From NCBI GenBank assembly GCA_001403755.1, contig CYUH01000015.1, forward strand, positions 102,589-166,588: 64,000 nucleotides of DNA, written 5' to 3'. The notes under the pieces were generated by a model. The model saw only the letters and a program-made list of their open reading frames with translations, searched no databases and was not told where the DNA came from. The position numbers and the translations under genes were made by a program. The first letter of the stretch is position 1. The number at the start of each line of letters is the position of its first letter. Source of the DNA: Chryseobacterium senegalense (GTDB lineage Bacteria; Bacteroidota; Bacteroidia; Flavobacteriales; Weeksellaceae). This document shows, in pieces, positions 1-7,408 of this stretch.

Positions 1-558
1 GTTGCTTAAAATAATATCATTTTTTAGTGTATATCGTTCAAATTCTGGGCTGCAATACTGGATTCCTCTGTCAGAATGATGAATGATTTTTCTATCAGGG
101 AAAGATCTTTCTTTTAAAGCCATTTTAAGAGCATTTACAACGAGTTCCGTTCTCATATGGTTGTCAATATTAAAACCCACAATTTTCTTTGAATAAGCGT
201 CTGTAACGAGCGCTAAATAAGCATAATCATTTTGAAGCTTCACGTACGTGATATCACTCACCCAAACTTGTTCGGATTGTTTAATTTCAAGGTCCAATAT
301 TCGGTTGGGATTCTTGAAAAACCTATGCTTAGAGTTGGTTGTTGTGATAAAATTCTTAGATTTTTTCACTAGCATTCCGTTCCATTTTAACAGCTTAAAG
401 AAGCGATCTCTCCCCATTTTTATTCCTTGCTGATGAAAGAAAAAAGAAAGCTCTTTAAAGACTTTTAAGGTTCCATATTGGGGCTGAAGTTTGCGTATTT
501 TGCGAACTTCGGAGAGAATTAATTCATACTGATGAGACTGTGTTTCCAGATGCTTCAT
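1..558 (-). CDS. IS3-family transposase OrfB (partial, DDE integrase domain)
   Basis: Open from 558 to the window edge; the C-terminal part is outside. It is identical in frame to the 267-residue OrfB of copy 2, where the retroviral-integrase core is complete (SDITYV, HSDRGIQY, and the E in NAVAERMNRT form the DDE triad). The visible part covers the N-terminal region and the first two acidic residues. It is normally expressed as a fusion with OrfA through the heptamer at 609-615. The truncation is only an effect of the window boundary. Confidence 0.88.
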   Translation of the reverse strand, partial: MKHLETQSHQYELILSEVRKIRKLQPQYGTLKVFKELSFFFHQQGIKMGRDRFFKLLKWNGMLVKKSKNFITTTNSKHRFFKNPNRILDLEIKQSEQVWVSDITYVKLQNDYAYLALVTDAYSKKIVGFNIDNHMRTELVVNALKMALKERSFPDRKIIHHSDRGIQYCSPEFERYTLKNDIILSN

Positions 559-599
559 CCGCTTATAATAGCCTTGTCGTGATATCCCAAAGACATCGG

Positions 600-992
600 C
601 TAGCCACCGTTTTTTAAACGGTTTTTCTTCTTTTTCTCGAGTTCTTTTATCAAGTCTTTGGGTAAATGCTTTTTTGAGAGTTCCTTGCCTACGATTTCCT
701 CAAAATCAAGGATAAGATCCTGCTGGAAGTCTTTCACAAACTCCAGTTCCTGGATTTTCTCTTTAAGTTTTTTAATTTCTTGATCTTTACTCATGCCAAT
801 AGATTTTTGATTAAAGGTAGCTAATTTTTTAACCCAATAATCAATTGTTGATCTGGATATTCCATACGTTTTAGCAGCATGATTGATAGAAATCTGTCCG
901 TTGGTTACCTTTTGAACAATTTGAAGTTTAATCTGAAAAGGTAATTTTTGATAGGTATATTTTGGACACCTAATGAATTTTTGTTGTTCCAT
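600..992 (-). CDS. IS3-family transposase OrfA (HTH protein)
   Basis: 130 residues, identical to the OrfA of copy 2. An N-terminal helix-turn-helix (about residues 18-55, with HAAKTYGISRSTIDYWVKKL) would bind the terminal inverted repeats. A charged, coiled-coil-like C-terminus rich in Lys and Glu follows. A run of A near its 3' end provides the frameshift that joins it to OrfB to make the active OrfAB transposase; OrfA alone usually acts as a regulator in this IS family. Confidence 0.9.
   Translation of the reverse strand: MEQQKFIRCPKYTYQKLPFQIKLQIVQKVTNGQISINHAAKTYGISRSTIDYWVKKLATFNQKSIGMSKDQEIKKLKEKIQELEFVKDFQQDLILDFEEIVGKELSKKHLPKDLIKELEKKKKNRLKNGG
609..615 (-). other. Programmed -1 frameshift heptamer AAAAAAC (copy 1)
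   Basis: On the minus strand orfA ends TTA AAA AAC GGT GGC TAG. A slip of -1 on A-AAA-AAC gives AAA AAA CGG TGG CTA and runs in frame through K-R-W-L-A-D-V-F-G-I-S into OrfB. This is the classic slippery signal of IS3-family OrfAB fusion. Confidence 0.8.
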
Positions 993-1057
993 AGTTTGAC
1001 AATATTTAATGAATTTTTTGTCAACCTATTTCAGGAATATGCATTTGTCATAATTGC

Positions 1058-1250
1058 AGATAACGGAAAAAGTATTTGCGAAGGGCGGGCTAAATTGGAC
1101 GAAAAGTTCAATTTCGACCGAACTAAGCAAATTGCTTTTTCAGATTGTTAAATTACAAAGAAATACAATATGAAAAGCAAGTTGCGACTAAATGCATCAG
1201 GTTTTTCTATTATATATTCAACCCCGCCTTTTGCAAATACTATGTTATAC
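1058..1250 (-). repeat. attC-like site A
   Basis: Outer boxes CAGATAAC (left) and GTTATACG (right); inner stem GTATTTGCGAAGGGCGGG pairs with CCCGCCTTTTGCAAATAC. A second internal stem (TGCTTTTTCA with TGAAAAGCA) lies in the loop. The outer boxes do not match each other because the left one belongs to the neighbouring cassette. The stop codon of the acetyltransferase lies inside the right box, so on the minus strand the gene is followed directly by the site, as in integron cassettes. Confidence 0.8.
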
Positions 1251-1793
1251 GAGGTTGCAACTTTTCCATTCATTTTTAGTAATTTGAAATAGATCCATTT
1301 TTTTGTTACTATATTCTATTTTTCTATTAAAATTCATTCCATTTTTAAACGCAACATTTTTAGAGTTTTCGTTTTCAGGAATTATTATTGAAACTAATCT
1401 TTCGTGAAAATTATTTTCAAAAGCAAAATCTCTGCATTTTTTTGCACTTTCAATTGCAAAACCTTGCATTCTATATTTTGGAAGAATTGAATATGCAATT
1501 TCAAGTTCAAATTGATTTTCAACTTCTCTAACTAAAAGTCCACATTGTCCAACTAATTCATCATTTTCTTTTGAAATCAAAACATTTTGTCCTCCCAAAT
1601 CATTTTCATAACGATTGAAAGTCCATTCAAACCATTTTTCGCATCGTTCAGTTGGTGTTTTATATTCGTCCATTCCGAGCATTTTGGTTACATAATCGTC
1701 TTTAAATAACTCAATCCACTTTTCAAAATCAGAATGTTCTAATTTTCTGAATTTTAATCTTTCTGTTTCTTGATTTGTTAATAAATATTTCAT
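1245..1793 (-). CDS. GNAT-family (RimJ/RimL-like) N-acetyltransferase
   Basis: 182 residues. The pattern of a RimL-type acetyltransferase is visible: the opening TERLKFRKLEHSDFEKW, a central strand with QCGLLVREVENQFELEIAYSI, then YRMQGFAIESAKKCRDFAF, which corresponds to the acetyl-CoA pyrophosphate loop (R/Q-x-x-G-x-G/A), and a following region ending NVAFKNGMNF. It probably transfers acetyl groups to an amine on a small molecule or protein; substrate unknown. It is a single-gene cassette: its TAA stop sits in the outer box of site A and its start is about 45 bp from site B. Acetyltransferases are frequent integron cargo. Confidence 0.85.
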   Translation of the reverse strand: MKYLLTNQETERLKFRKLEHSDFEKWIELFKDDYVTKMLGMDEYKTPTERCEKWFEWTFNRYENDLGGQNVLISKENDELVGQCGLLVREVENQFELEIAYSILPKYRMQGFAIESAKKCRDFAFENNFHERLVSIIIPENENSKNVAFKNGMNFNRKIEYSNKKMDLFQITKNEWKSCNLV

Positions 1794-1837
1794 TGAATTT
1801 TTGTAAAGTCTTTCTGTTACGCTGTTTTATGCAATCT

Positions 1838-2033
1838 CGTATAACGGAAAAAGTATTTGCGAAGGGCGGGCTAAATTGGATAAAAAGTTCAATTTCGACC
1901 AACCGAAGCAAATTGCTTTTTCAGATTGTTAAATTAAGGAAAAAAGCAATATGAAAAGCAAGTTGCGACTAAATGCAACGAATTTTTCTATTATATATTC
2001 AACCCCGCCTTTTGCAAATACATTGTTGTAGGC
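1838..2033 (-). repeat. attC-like site B
   Basis: Left box CGTATAAC, right box GTTGTAGGC; inner stem nearly identical to site A. The left box is the complement of the right box of site A, i.e. both are ends of the acetyltransferase cassette. The right box matches the left box of site C. Confidence 0.8.
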
Positions 2034-2042
2034 AGTGCGAAT

Positions 2043-2189
2043 TTACGGCTTGATTTTCACGATTTTGTTTTCACGCATTATTACAACTTCACTATTGTTT
2101 TTACGTTTAAACTCAAGCATCTTTTCATATGCTTTTTCAAGACCTTTCAATATTTTGTTTCGTCTTTCTATTTTATTTTCTGCTGTCAT
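2043..2189 (-). CDS. Small basic protein, putative partner of the zeta-type kinase
   Basis: 48 codons starting MTAENKIERRNKILKGLEKA and ending KIVKIKP. It overlaps the end of the zeta-type gene by 17 bp and lies in the same cassette. The residues are mostly charged and helical, with a short strand-like tail (VVIMRENKIVKIKP). The overlap implies translational coupling, so it may be the antitoxin, but toxin-first order is unusual for classical epsilon/zeta and no homology to epsilon is visible. Confidence 0.6.
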   Translation of the reverse strand: MTAENKIERRNKILKGLEKAYEKMLEFKRKNNSEVVIMRENKIVKIKP

Positions 2190-2760
2190 AATAACTTTTT
2201 AATTCTTTAAATTCTTTTTCTTTGATAATTGAAATTTCCTCGCCAAAGCTTTTTTCTGCTATAAGTTTATGCTTTCCTTCAGAATTGTCAAAAATCAAAA
2301 CCTGATCCACAATTGGAAGATAAATGTCAAACAGATTAATAATTCCGTTTAAATATCTTCTTTCAATAACATCTTCCGGAATATTATGACCACCTTCCGA
2401 AACTCTTGTTTTGACGCGCTCTTTTGCAAGTTCTGTATTTTTAAGCCAAAAGAAAAGCAGAGTTGTAAAATATCCGCTTTGTTTAGCATTCAAAACTTTT
2501 TCTTTGTAAGTTTTTGTTGCTAAAGTAGTTTCAAATGCAAAATTTTCATCTTCAGAAAACAATTCGTCTATCCGTTTCAACATAATTCTTCCCGCCTCAA
2601 ATGATACTTTTTCGGGTTGAAAAGGTGAAAGTCCTTTTGCGATTTCATCTGCATTTACAAATTCTTTACAATTTAATATTTCAGGCAAAATGGTAAAGGA
2701 TGCGGTAGTTTTTCCTGCGCCGTTACATCCTGCAATTATGTAAAGATTTTTTTCCTTCAT
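2173..2760 (-). CDS. Zeta-toxin-family / AAA-type kinase
   Basis: 195 residues. N-terminal Walker A loop GCNGAGKTT (about residues 12-20) followed by FVNADEIAKGLSPF, the acidic substrate-binding motif of the zeta-toxin fold, and ETTLATKTYKEKV plus an arginine-rich lid (KERVKTRVSEGGHNIPEDVIERRY). Zeta toxins phosphorylate UDP-N-acetylglucosamine and block wall synthesis; whether this Bacteroidota branch does the same is unknown. The downstream overlapping 48-residue gene is the candidate antidote. It is a cassette bounded by sites B and C, consistent with a stabilising toxin module in an array. Confidence 0.75.
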   Translation of the reverse strand: MKEKNLYIIAGCNGAGKTTASFTILPEILNCKEFVNADEIAKGLSPFQPEKVSFEAGRIMLKRIDELFSEDENFAFETTLATKTYKEKVLNAKQSGYFTTLLFFWLKNTELAKERVKTRVSEGGHNIPEDVIERRYLNGIINLFDIYLPIVDQVLIFDNSEGKHKLIAEKSFGEEISIIKEKEFKELKSYYDSRK

Positions 2761-2828
2761 AATTACAAAAGTAAGGCAAATTTTATTTTAATGAATAATT
2801 TGTTTTGACAACGCGCTCACATCGCATT

Positions 2829-3025
2829 GCCTACAACGGAAAAAGTATTGGCGAAGTGCGGGCTTTCGAAGAACTAAAAGTTCAAGAAAGACTGAACGTA
2901 GCGAATGCTTTTTCAATACTGCTAACTTACAAAAAATTGCAGAATTGAAAAGCATGAGCGGAATAATATTTCTGCTTTTTGATTTTGCACTTTCCCCCGC
3001 ATTTTGCCAATACAATGTTATCGGC
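2829..3025 (-). repeat. attC-like site C
   Basis: Left box GCCTACAAC, right box GTTATCGGC. Inner stem GTATTGGCGAAGTGCGGG pairs with CCCGCATTTTGCCAATAC; compared with site A both arms changed together (TTTGC/GCAAA to TTGGC/GCCAA), which supports selection on pairing. The stop codon of the next gene is inside the right box. Confidence 0.8.
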
Positions 3026-3269
3026 AGTTTTTATTTTTTTCAACGTTCAAATAGTCTTTTAACGCTTTATCAAAAGACATAAAATGCTCTGATATTTTTT
3101 GGTCAATCAAAGTAAAGATAAAATCTTTGTACTCTTCTTCGGTTGGATTTTTGTTTTTTTCATAGAAACATTTTTCATACCACCAATAAAGTGGGAAATT
3201 TCCAGATTTTATTGGACTTTCGTTTTCACCTTTGTAATAAAGAAAAAATTCAAAGCTTTCTTTTTTCAT
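3018..3269 (-). CDS. Hypothetical protein, second gene of the GIY-YIG cassette
   Basis: 83 residues, starting MKKESFEFFLYYKGENESPI, rich in aromatic and charged residues (FPLYWWYEKCFYEKNKNP). No signal peptide, membrane segment or known domain is evident. It begins one base after the stop of the GIY-YIG gene, so it is probably co-translated. Its TAA stop lies in the outer box of site C. Function not recognised. Confidence 0.65.
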   Translation of the reverse strand: MKKESFEFFLYYKGENESPIKSGNFPLYWWYEKCFYEKNKNPTEEEYKDFIFTLIDQKISEHFMSFDKALKDYLNVEKNKNCR

Positions 3270-3270
3270 T

Positions 3271-3999
3271 TTAACAATTAATATACATTATCGGATTTGC
3301 ATTTCCTTTTTTAAAATAATCTTCAACAGATTTATATTTGTATTTGTTTTGAATTGTTTCTGAAGCAATGTTTCCGATAAATTCTACTCTATCATCAATG
3401 GTTTCGATTTTTCCACGAACACTCATTGATTCTCCTGCTTTTAACCATGTTTTTACTTCGTAAACTTCTTGGATTATACCATTATATACCGCAAATGCAT
3501 ATTTAGCATTTTTTGCTCTTTCCATATTCATTTTCCAGTATCCTCTTGTAAAATCATAAAGTTCCATTTCTGTCATTGAGTATCTAAAATGTTGATTTAT
3601 ACGGATAAGCAATGATGGTTCATCAATTTGAATTTTTTGTTTAGAATATGCAGAAACAATCTGTTTTACAGTCATTCTTCCAAATTCTGCACTTTTAAAA
3701 CCAATTTGTTTATTTGTTAAGTTTTTAATTCCCAATAAATCAATAATTGCAGATTCAATTCTTAAAACAGAATCATCTTCAATTCCGTGAATTAAAATTT
3801 CAATTTTGGGTTTTAGACCTTTTTCAAGAAGTTCATTTAAGTAAGCAACTTTTTCGCATTCCTTTTTGTCTTTTAAATGGTCAAAGACTCTGTTGCCTTT
3901 TCCTTTTCCAACGTAAAATATTTTTTCAGTTATAGGATCAGAGTAGATATAGACATAGTTTTTTAAATTTTCTATTACATTTTTTGGAAAGTGGTTCAT
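3271..3999 (-). CDS. GIY-YIG-type nuclease (LEM-3-like)
   Basis: 242 residues. The N-terminal third carries the GIY-YIG pattern as YVYIYSDP...KIFYVGKGKGNRVFDH, with the conserved Arg and later Glu (RIESAIIDLLG) expected for this endonuclease fold. The C-terminal half (YWKMNMERAKNAKYAFAVYNG) is a separate domain of unknown role. It probably cleaves DNA; a defence or anti-phage role is plausible but not shown. Its upstream region is interrupted by IS copy 2, whose terminus lies about 20 bp from the start codon, so its native promoter may be lost or replaced. Confidence 0.75.
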   Translation of the reverse strand: MNHFPKNVIENLKNYVYIYSDPITEKIFYVGKGKGNRVFDHLKDKKECEKVAYLNELLEKGLKPKIEILIHGIEDDSVLRIESAIIDLLGIKNLTNKQIGFKSAEFGRMTVKQIVSAYSKQKIQIDEPSLLIRINQHFRYSMTEMELYDFTRGYWKMNMERAKNAKYAFAVYNGIIQEVYEVKTWLKAGESMSVRGKIETIDDRVEFIGNIASETIQNKYKYKSVEDYFKKGNANPIMYINC

Positions 4000-4061
4000 T
4001 GTACGCGAGTTTTTGTATTATCCTGAAATAGTTGACACATTTTTTCAGTTTTTTTGTGGTT

Positions 4062-4865
4062 CTAAATTAGGATTTTTTTTCGTTTGTAGGATTTATATTT
4101 TACATTTTCTTTGAGGTGCACTTTTGCAGGGGTTTGAAAATTGAGTGAAAAATGCAATCGATGGTTGTTGTAGAGGTTTACAGCTTGCTGGGTCATTTTC
4201 TGAGCAGTTTTCAAATCGGGTAGGGTTTCTTTTAATCCGTATTCGTACTTTAGAGTTCTGTTCATCCGCTCTGCAACAGCATTTTCATAAGGATCAGAGT
4301 TTTGAGTATTGCTTAAAATAATATCATTTTTTAGTGTATATCGTTCAAATTCTGGGCTGCAATACTGGATTCCTCTGTCAGAATGATGAATGATTTTTCT
4401 ATCAGGGAAAGATCTTTCTTTTAAAGCCATTTTAAGAGCATTTACAACGAGTTCCGTTCTCATATGGTTGTCAATATTAAAACCCACAATTTTCTTTGAA
4501 TAAGCGTCTGTAACGAGCGCTAAATAAGCATAATCATTTTGAAGCTTCACGTACGTGATATCACTCACCCAAACTTGTTCGGATTGTTTAATTTCAAGGT
4601 CCAATATTCGGTTGGGATTCTTGAAAAACCTATGCTTAGAGTTGGTTGTTGTGATAAAATTCTTAGATTTTTTCACTAGCATTCCGTTCCATTTTAACAG
4701 CTTAAAGAAGCGATCTCTCCCCATTTTTATTCCTTGCTGATGAAAGAAAAAAGAAAGCTCTTTAAAGACTTTTAAGGTTCCATATTGGGGCTGAAGTTTG
4801 CGTATTTTGCGAACTTCGGAGAGAATTAATTCATACTGATGAGACTGTGTTTCCAGATGCTTCAT
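4062..4865 (-). CDS. IS3-family transposase OrfB (DDE integrase)
   Basis: 267 residues as read from its internal ATG; in the OrfAB fusion it gains about 17 further N-terminal residues. Domains: an HTH_21-like linker at the start (VRKIRKLQPQYGTLKVFKEL), then the integrase core with SDITYV, HSDRGIQY and E in NAVAERMNRT as the DDE triad, and a C-terminal tail NLYNNHRLHFSLNFQTPAKV typical of IS3 elements. It appears intact, so the element could be active. Confidence 0.92.
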   Translation of the reverse strand: MKHLETQSHQYELILSEVRKIRKLQPQYGTLKVFKELSFFFHQQGIKMGRDRFFKLLKWNGMLVKKSKNFITTTNSKHRFFKNPNRILDLEIKQSEQVWVSDITYVKLQNDYAYLALVTDAYSKKIVGFNIDNHMRTELVVNALKMALKERSFPDRKIIHHSDRGIQYCSPEFERYTLKNDIILSNTQNSDPYENAVAERMNRTLKYEYGLKETLPDLKTAQKMTQQAVNLYNNHRLHFSLNFQTPAKVHLKENVKYKSYKRKKILI

Positions 4866-4906
4866 CCGCTTATAATAGCCTTGTCGTGATATCCCAAAGA
4901 CATCGG

Positions 4907-5299
4907 CTAGCCACCGTTTTTTAAACGGTTTTTCTTCTTTTTCTCGAGTTCTTTTATCAAGTCTTTGGGTAAATGCTTTTTTGAGAGTTCCTTGCCTACG
5001 ATTTCCTCAAAATCAAGGATAAGATCCTGCTGGAAGTCTTTCACAAACTCCAGTTCCTGGATTTTCTCTTTAAGTTTTTTAATTTCTTGATCTTTACTCA
5101 TGCCAATAGATTTTTGATTAAAGGTAGCTAATTTTTTAACCCAATAATCAATTGTTGATCTGGATATTCCATACGTTTTAGCAGCATGATTGATAGAAAT
5201 CTGTCCGTTGGTTACCTTTTGAACAATTTGAAGTTTAATCTGAAAAGGTAATTTTTGATAGGTATATTTTGGACACCTAATGAATTTTTGTTGTTCCAT
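4907..5299 (-). CDS. IS3-family transposase OrfA
   Basis: 130 residues with an N-terminal helix-turn-helix (GQISINHAAKTYGISRSTID) followed by a Lys/Glu-rich coiled-coil region that mediates multimerisation in this family. Identical to copy 1, pointing to a recent transposition or duplication. It ends 41 bp before the OrfB start; the -1 frame is open across the gap. Confidence 0.92.
   Translation of the reverse strand: MEQQKFIRCPKYTYQKLPFQIKLQIVQKVTNGQISINHAAKTYGISRSTIDYWVKKLATFNQKSIGMSKDQEIKKLKEKIQELEFVKDFQQDLILDFEEIVGKELSKKHLPKDLIKELEKKKKNRLKNGG
4916..4922 (-). other. Programmed -1 frameshift heptamer AAAAAAC (copy 2)
   Basis: Same context as copy 1: zero frame TTA AAA AAC GGT GGC TAG; the -1 frame continues K-R-W-L-A-D-V-F-G-I-S-R-Q-G-Y-Y-K-R into OrfB without a stop. 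Confidence 0.8.
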
Positions 5300-5363
5300 A
5301 GTTTGACAATATTTAATGAATTTTTTGTCAACCTATTTCAGGAATATGCATCTGTGAAAATTG

Positions 5364-5564
5364 CAGATAACGGGAAAGGGCTTGGCGAAGGCGGGGATAA
5401 GAAAGACGGAAATTCCAACTAAACCCGGACTTAGCAAAAACCATTTTCATTTTTTCAAAATTACAAAAAATGAAAAAATGAAAATGGTTTTTTGCGGCGA
5501 AAAGTGCTGAAATCTTCTAAATGATAACTCTCCGCCCCGCTTTTGCCAAACCCATGTTGTGCGC
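5364..5564 (-). repeat. attC-like site D
   Basis: Left box CAGATAAC, right box GTTGTGCGC. Inner stem GGGCTTGGCGAAGGCGGGG with CCCCGCTTTTGCCAAACCC. The loop contains a long hairpin, CCATTTTCATTTTTTCA with TGAAAAAATGAAAATGG. The stem sequence differs from sites A-C but keeps pairing. Confidence 0.8.
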
Positions 5565-5918
5565 AGTATTTTTAGTTCGGCGACTTGGATTTAACTCGTT
5601 AAATTCAGGTCAGAGAATTAAAATCAAGCACGACAATTTTTTTCACGCACGAAATCGCAAAGATTTTCAGAATTTTATTCACGGATTTTGGAAAAGTATT
5701 CACGCAGACTTTACTCAGGCATTTAAACGCAAAATTTGTAAAAGTCAAGCACAATTTTTGATACTCAAATCCGTAAGTTTTTCGTAAAGTTTTTTTCTGG
5801 ATTTAGGAAGATCAGCGCAAAGAATTTCAGATTTCAGTCAGTTTTAGAAGTTTAAATTCCAGTCAAAATTTTGATTTTTCAGACCGAAATTTCTTTTTGA
5901 TACCGCGCTTCTAATATT
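5565..5918. other. Gene-less cassette D-E
   Basis: About 350 bp between two attC-like sites with matching cassette ends (GTTGTGCGC... and ...GCGCACAAC), so it is a real cassette unit, but no convincing reading frame is present. It is rich in recurring short words (CACGC, TTTTCAG, TTTATTCA, CAAGCAC) that also occur in the gene-less cassette at 6847-7262. It may encode an RNA, carry a promoter, or be a decayed gene. Confidence 0.55.
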
Positions 5919-6113
5919 GCGCACAACGGAAAAAGTATTTGCGAAGGGCGGGCTAAATTTAACTAAAAGTTCAATTTCGACCGAACGAAGCAAATTGCTT
6001 TTTCAGATTGTTAAATTACAAAAAAATACAATATGAAAAGCAAGTTGCGACTAAATGCATCGGGTTTTTCTATTATATATTCAACCCCGCCTTTTGCAAA
6101 TACTATGTTATAC
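5919..6113 (-). repeat. attC-like site E
   Basis: Left box GCGCACAAC, right box GTTATACGA; inner stem as in sites A and B (GTATTTGCGAAGGGCGGG with CCCGCCTTTTGCAAATAC). The TAA stop of the TPR protein lies within the right box. Confidence 0.8.
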
Positions 6114-6614
6114 GACGGTCTTTTGATTTTCGATATTTTGTGCAGAATTAATCAATTTCAATGCAGTTTTTGCCATAATACTTTCTGGAAATTCAGATAA
6201 AGTTTTTTCATAATATTCTTTTGATTTAGTTCCGTTTCCGATTTGAGAATAGCAAAATGCAATATTATTCAAGTCCATTTCTCTATAACTCATTTTTGAA
6301 GCAGAGAATAACGTTATAAATCTATATTTGTCAAGCCAATTGTTCTTTTTGAAATATTCCGCACTTCGCTCGTAATATTTTATTGCTTCACCAAATTTTT
6401 GTTCTTTAGTTAATTTCATTCCTTGGTTATGATCTTTTGCTAAAATTTTACGTGATCCAAATGATAAAATTAAATAAGTTAAACAACCCCAAATTACAGG
6501 TTCATTTATTTTCAATAAATAAAAAAATAGAACAAGTAATGCCATAAAAATTAATTGAGGAATTACTGCAATCCAATTTGTTTGCCTAACTACTGGTGTT
6601 TTATTATTTGCCAT
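6108..6614 (-). CDS. Membrane protein with TPR-like repeats
   Basis: 168 residues from ATG at 6614 (MANNKTPVVRQTNW). A longer reading frame runs back into site F and is not used here because it would place coding sequence in the recombination site. Two hydrophobic segments (VIPQLIFMALLVLFFYLL and VIWGCLTYLILSFG, about residues 17-50) are followed by helices resembling TPR units (GEAIKYYERSAEYFKKN; NIAFCYSQIGNGTKSKEYYE). It is probably membrane-anchored and makes protein-protein contacts. Function unknown; stop codon in the outer box of site E. Confidence 0.65.
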   Translation of the reverse strand: MANNKTPVVRQTNWIAVIPQLIFMALLVLFFYLLKINEPVIWGCLTYLILSFGSRKILAKDHNQGMKLTKEQKFGEAIKYYERSAEYFKKNNWLDKYRFITLFSASKMSYREMDLNNIAFCYSQIGNGTKSKEYYEKTLSEFPESIMAKTALKLINSAQNIENQKTVV

Positions 6615-6646
6615 TTTAATTTTAAACAGAATTTTGGATAGACTGT

Positions 6647-6846
6647 CGTATAACGGGAAACGTATTGCTGAAGTGCGGGGTTTTACACCTAAAATTTCTA
6701 CTAAAAACTGCACGAAGCAAAAAATGTTTTCCGCTGACTAAATTAAAAAAAAAATGGAGGCGGAAACATTTTTTGCGACTAAATTGCACAAAATTTTCAA
6801 CGCAAGAGCCTTCAATCCCGCATTTTAGCAATACGATGTTATGTGA
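6647..6846 (-). repeat. attC-like site F
   Basis: Left box CGTATAAC, right box GTTATGTGA. Inner stem GTATTGCTGAAGTGCGGG with CCCGCATTTTAGCAATAC, another compensated variant. Loop hairpin around AAAATGTTTTCCGC with GCGGAAACATTTTTTGCG. Confidence 0.8.
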
Positions 6847-7262
6847 TGTGGCAATTTTCCATAATTTTTTATTCAGTTAGATTCAGTTTTCAGAAGTTTC
6901 ATTCAGCAAAGTTTTTAAAATTCAGCGTTATTTTTAAAAGTCAATCGCGAATTTATTCACACAGTTAAAATTTCAGAACGCTAAAATTCAAAAATTTTTT
7001 CGGAAAGATTTTGCGTAGGATTTTCAGTCAGAATTTTTTCACCAGAGTGATTTTGACGCGTTAAATTGTTTTCACGCACATTTTCCGTTAGTGATATGGT
7101 GTCAGAAATCAGTTTTTTAAGTCAAGTCCGAATTTTATTCAGTCAGTCATGTTTGAAAATGAATTCAGACCTTGTTTTCACGCTTTTTGGTCTGGATTCA
7201 GTTTCTTTTTTACTCACTCAAAATCGTGGAGTTTATTTCGGAGCGTGATTTTTGATGCCATA
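6847..7262. other. Gene-less cassette F-G
   Basis: About 415 bp with cassette ends GTTATGTGATG and TATCACATAAC. No protein is convincing on either strand. It shares with the cassette at 5565-5918 an odd vocabulary (TTTTCACGCAC, GATTTTCAG, GAATTTTATTCA, GTCAG) arranged irregularly. I see no terminator or known RNA. Cassettes without genes are known in integron arrays. Confidence 0.55.
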
Positions 7263-7398
7263 TCACATAACGTTTTGGGGCTTTGCGATGGTGGGGCAAT
7301 CGAAGCACAAATCTTCAATTTTGTACAAAAGTTGAACCGAAGAACTATCGTTGAACTTTGCAGTTTCTCCCCACTATTGCAAAACCCTTGTTGGTGGC
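7263..7398 (-). repeat. attC-like site G (short class)
   Basis: 136 bp. Left box TCACATAAC, right box GTTGGTGGC. Inner stem GGGCTTTGCGATGGTGGGG with CCCCACTATTGCAAAACCC. Internal loop is shorter than in the other sites and resembles only site H, so these two form a separate subclass. Confidence 0.78.
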
Positions 7399-7408
7399 AG
7401 TTGTTTGT

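Larger units (their letters stand above)
1..1035 (-). mobile_element. IS3-family (IS150-type) insertion sequence, copy 1, cut by window start
   Basis: Nearly base-for-base copy of the element at 4021-5343 (constant offset 4307), so it is the same IS; its distal part lies left of the window. The visible terminal repeat reads TGTCAACCTATTTCAGGA and ends at 1035, about 23 bp before an attC-like repeat. Both reading frames (orfA, orfB) run on the minus strand, the same direction as the cassette genes. Confidence 0.9.
4021..5343 (-). mobile_element. IS3-family (IS150-type) insertion sequence, copy 2, complete
   Basis: Complete element. Ends TCCTGAAATAGTTGACA (left) and TGTCAACCTATTTCAGGA (right) form an imperfect terminal inverted repeat with one extra base. 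It contains orfA and orfB on the minus strand joined by a -1 frameshift site. It is inserted in the upstream part of the GIY-YIG cassette. I could not identify a convincing target duplication: the flanks read TTAT and ATATG. Confidence 0.92.

Noticed and set aside
2788..3015. Minus-strand frame of 75 codons in site C
   Set aside because: It is produced by the structured repeat itself and similar frames appear in other sites.
5521..5787. Plus-strand frame of 88 codons running out of site D
   Set aside because: It starts in the recombination site and has no protein-like composition.
6615..6713. N-terminal extension of the TPR protein into site F
   Set aside because: The extension would be encoded by the recombination site, and a good internal ATG exists at 6614.
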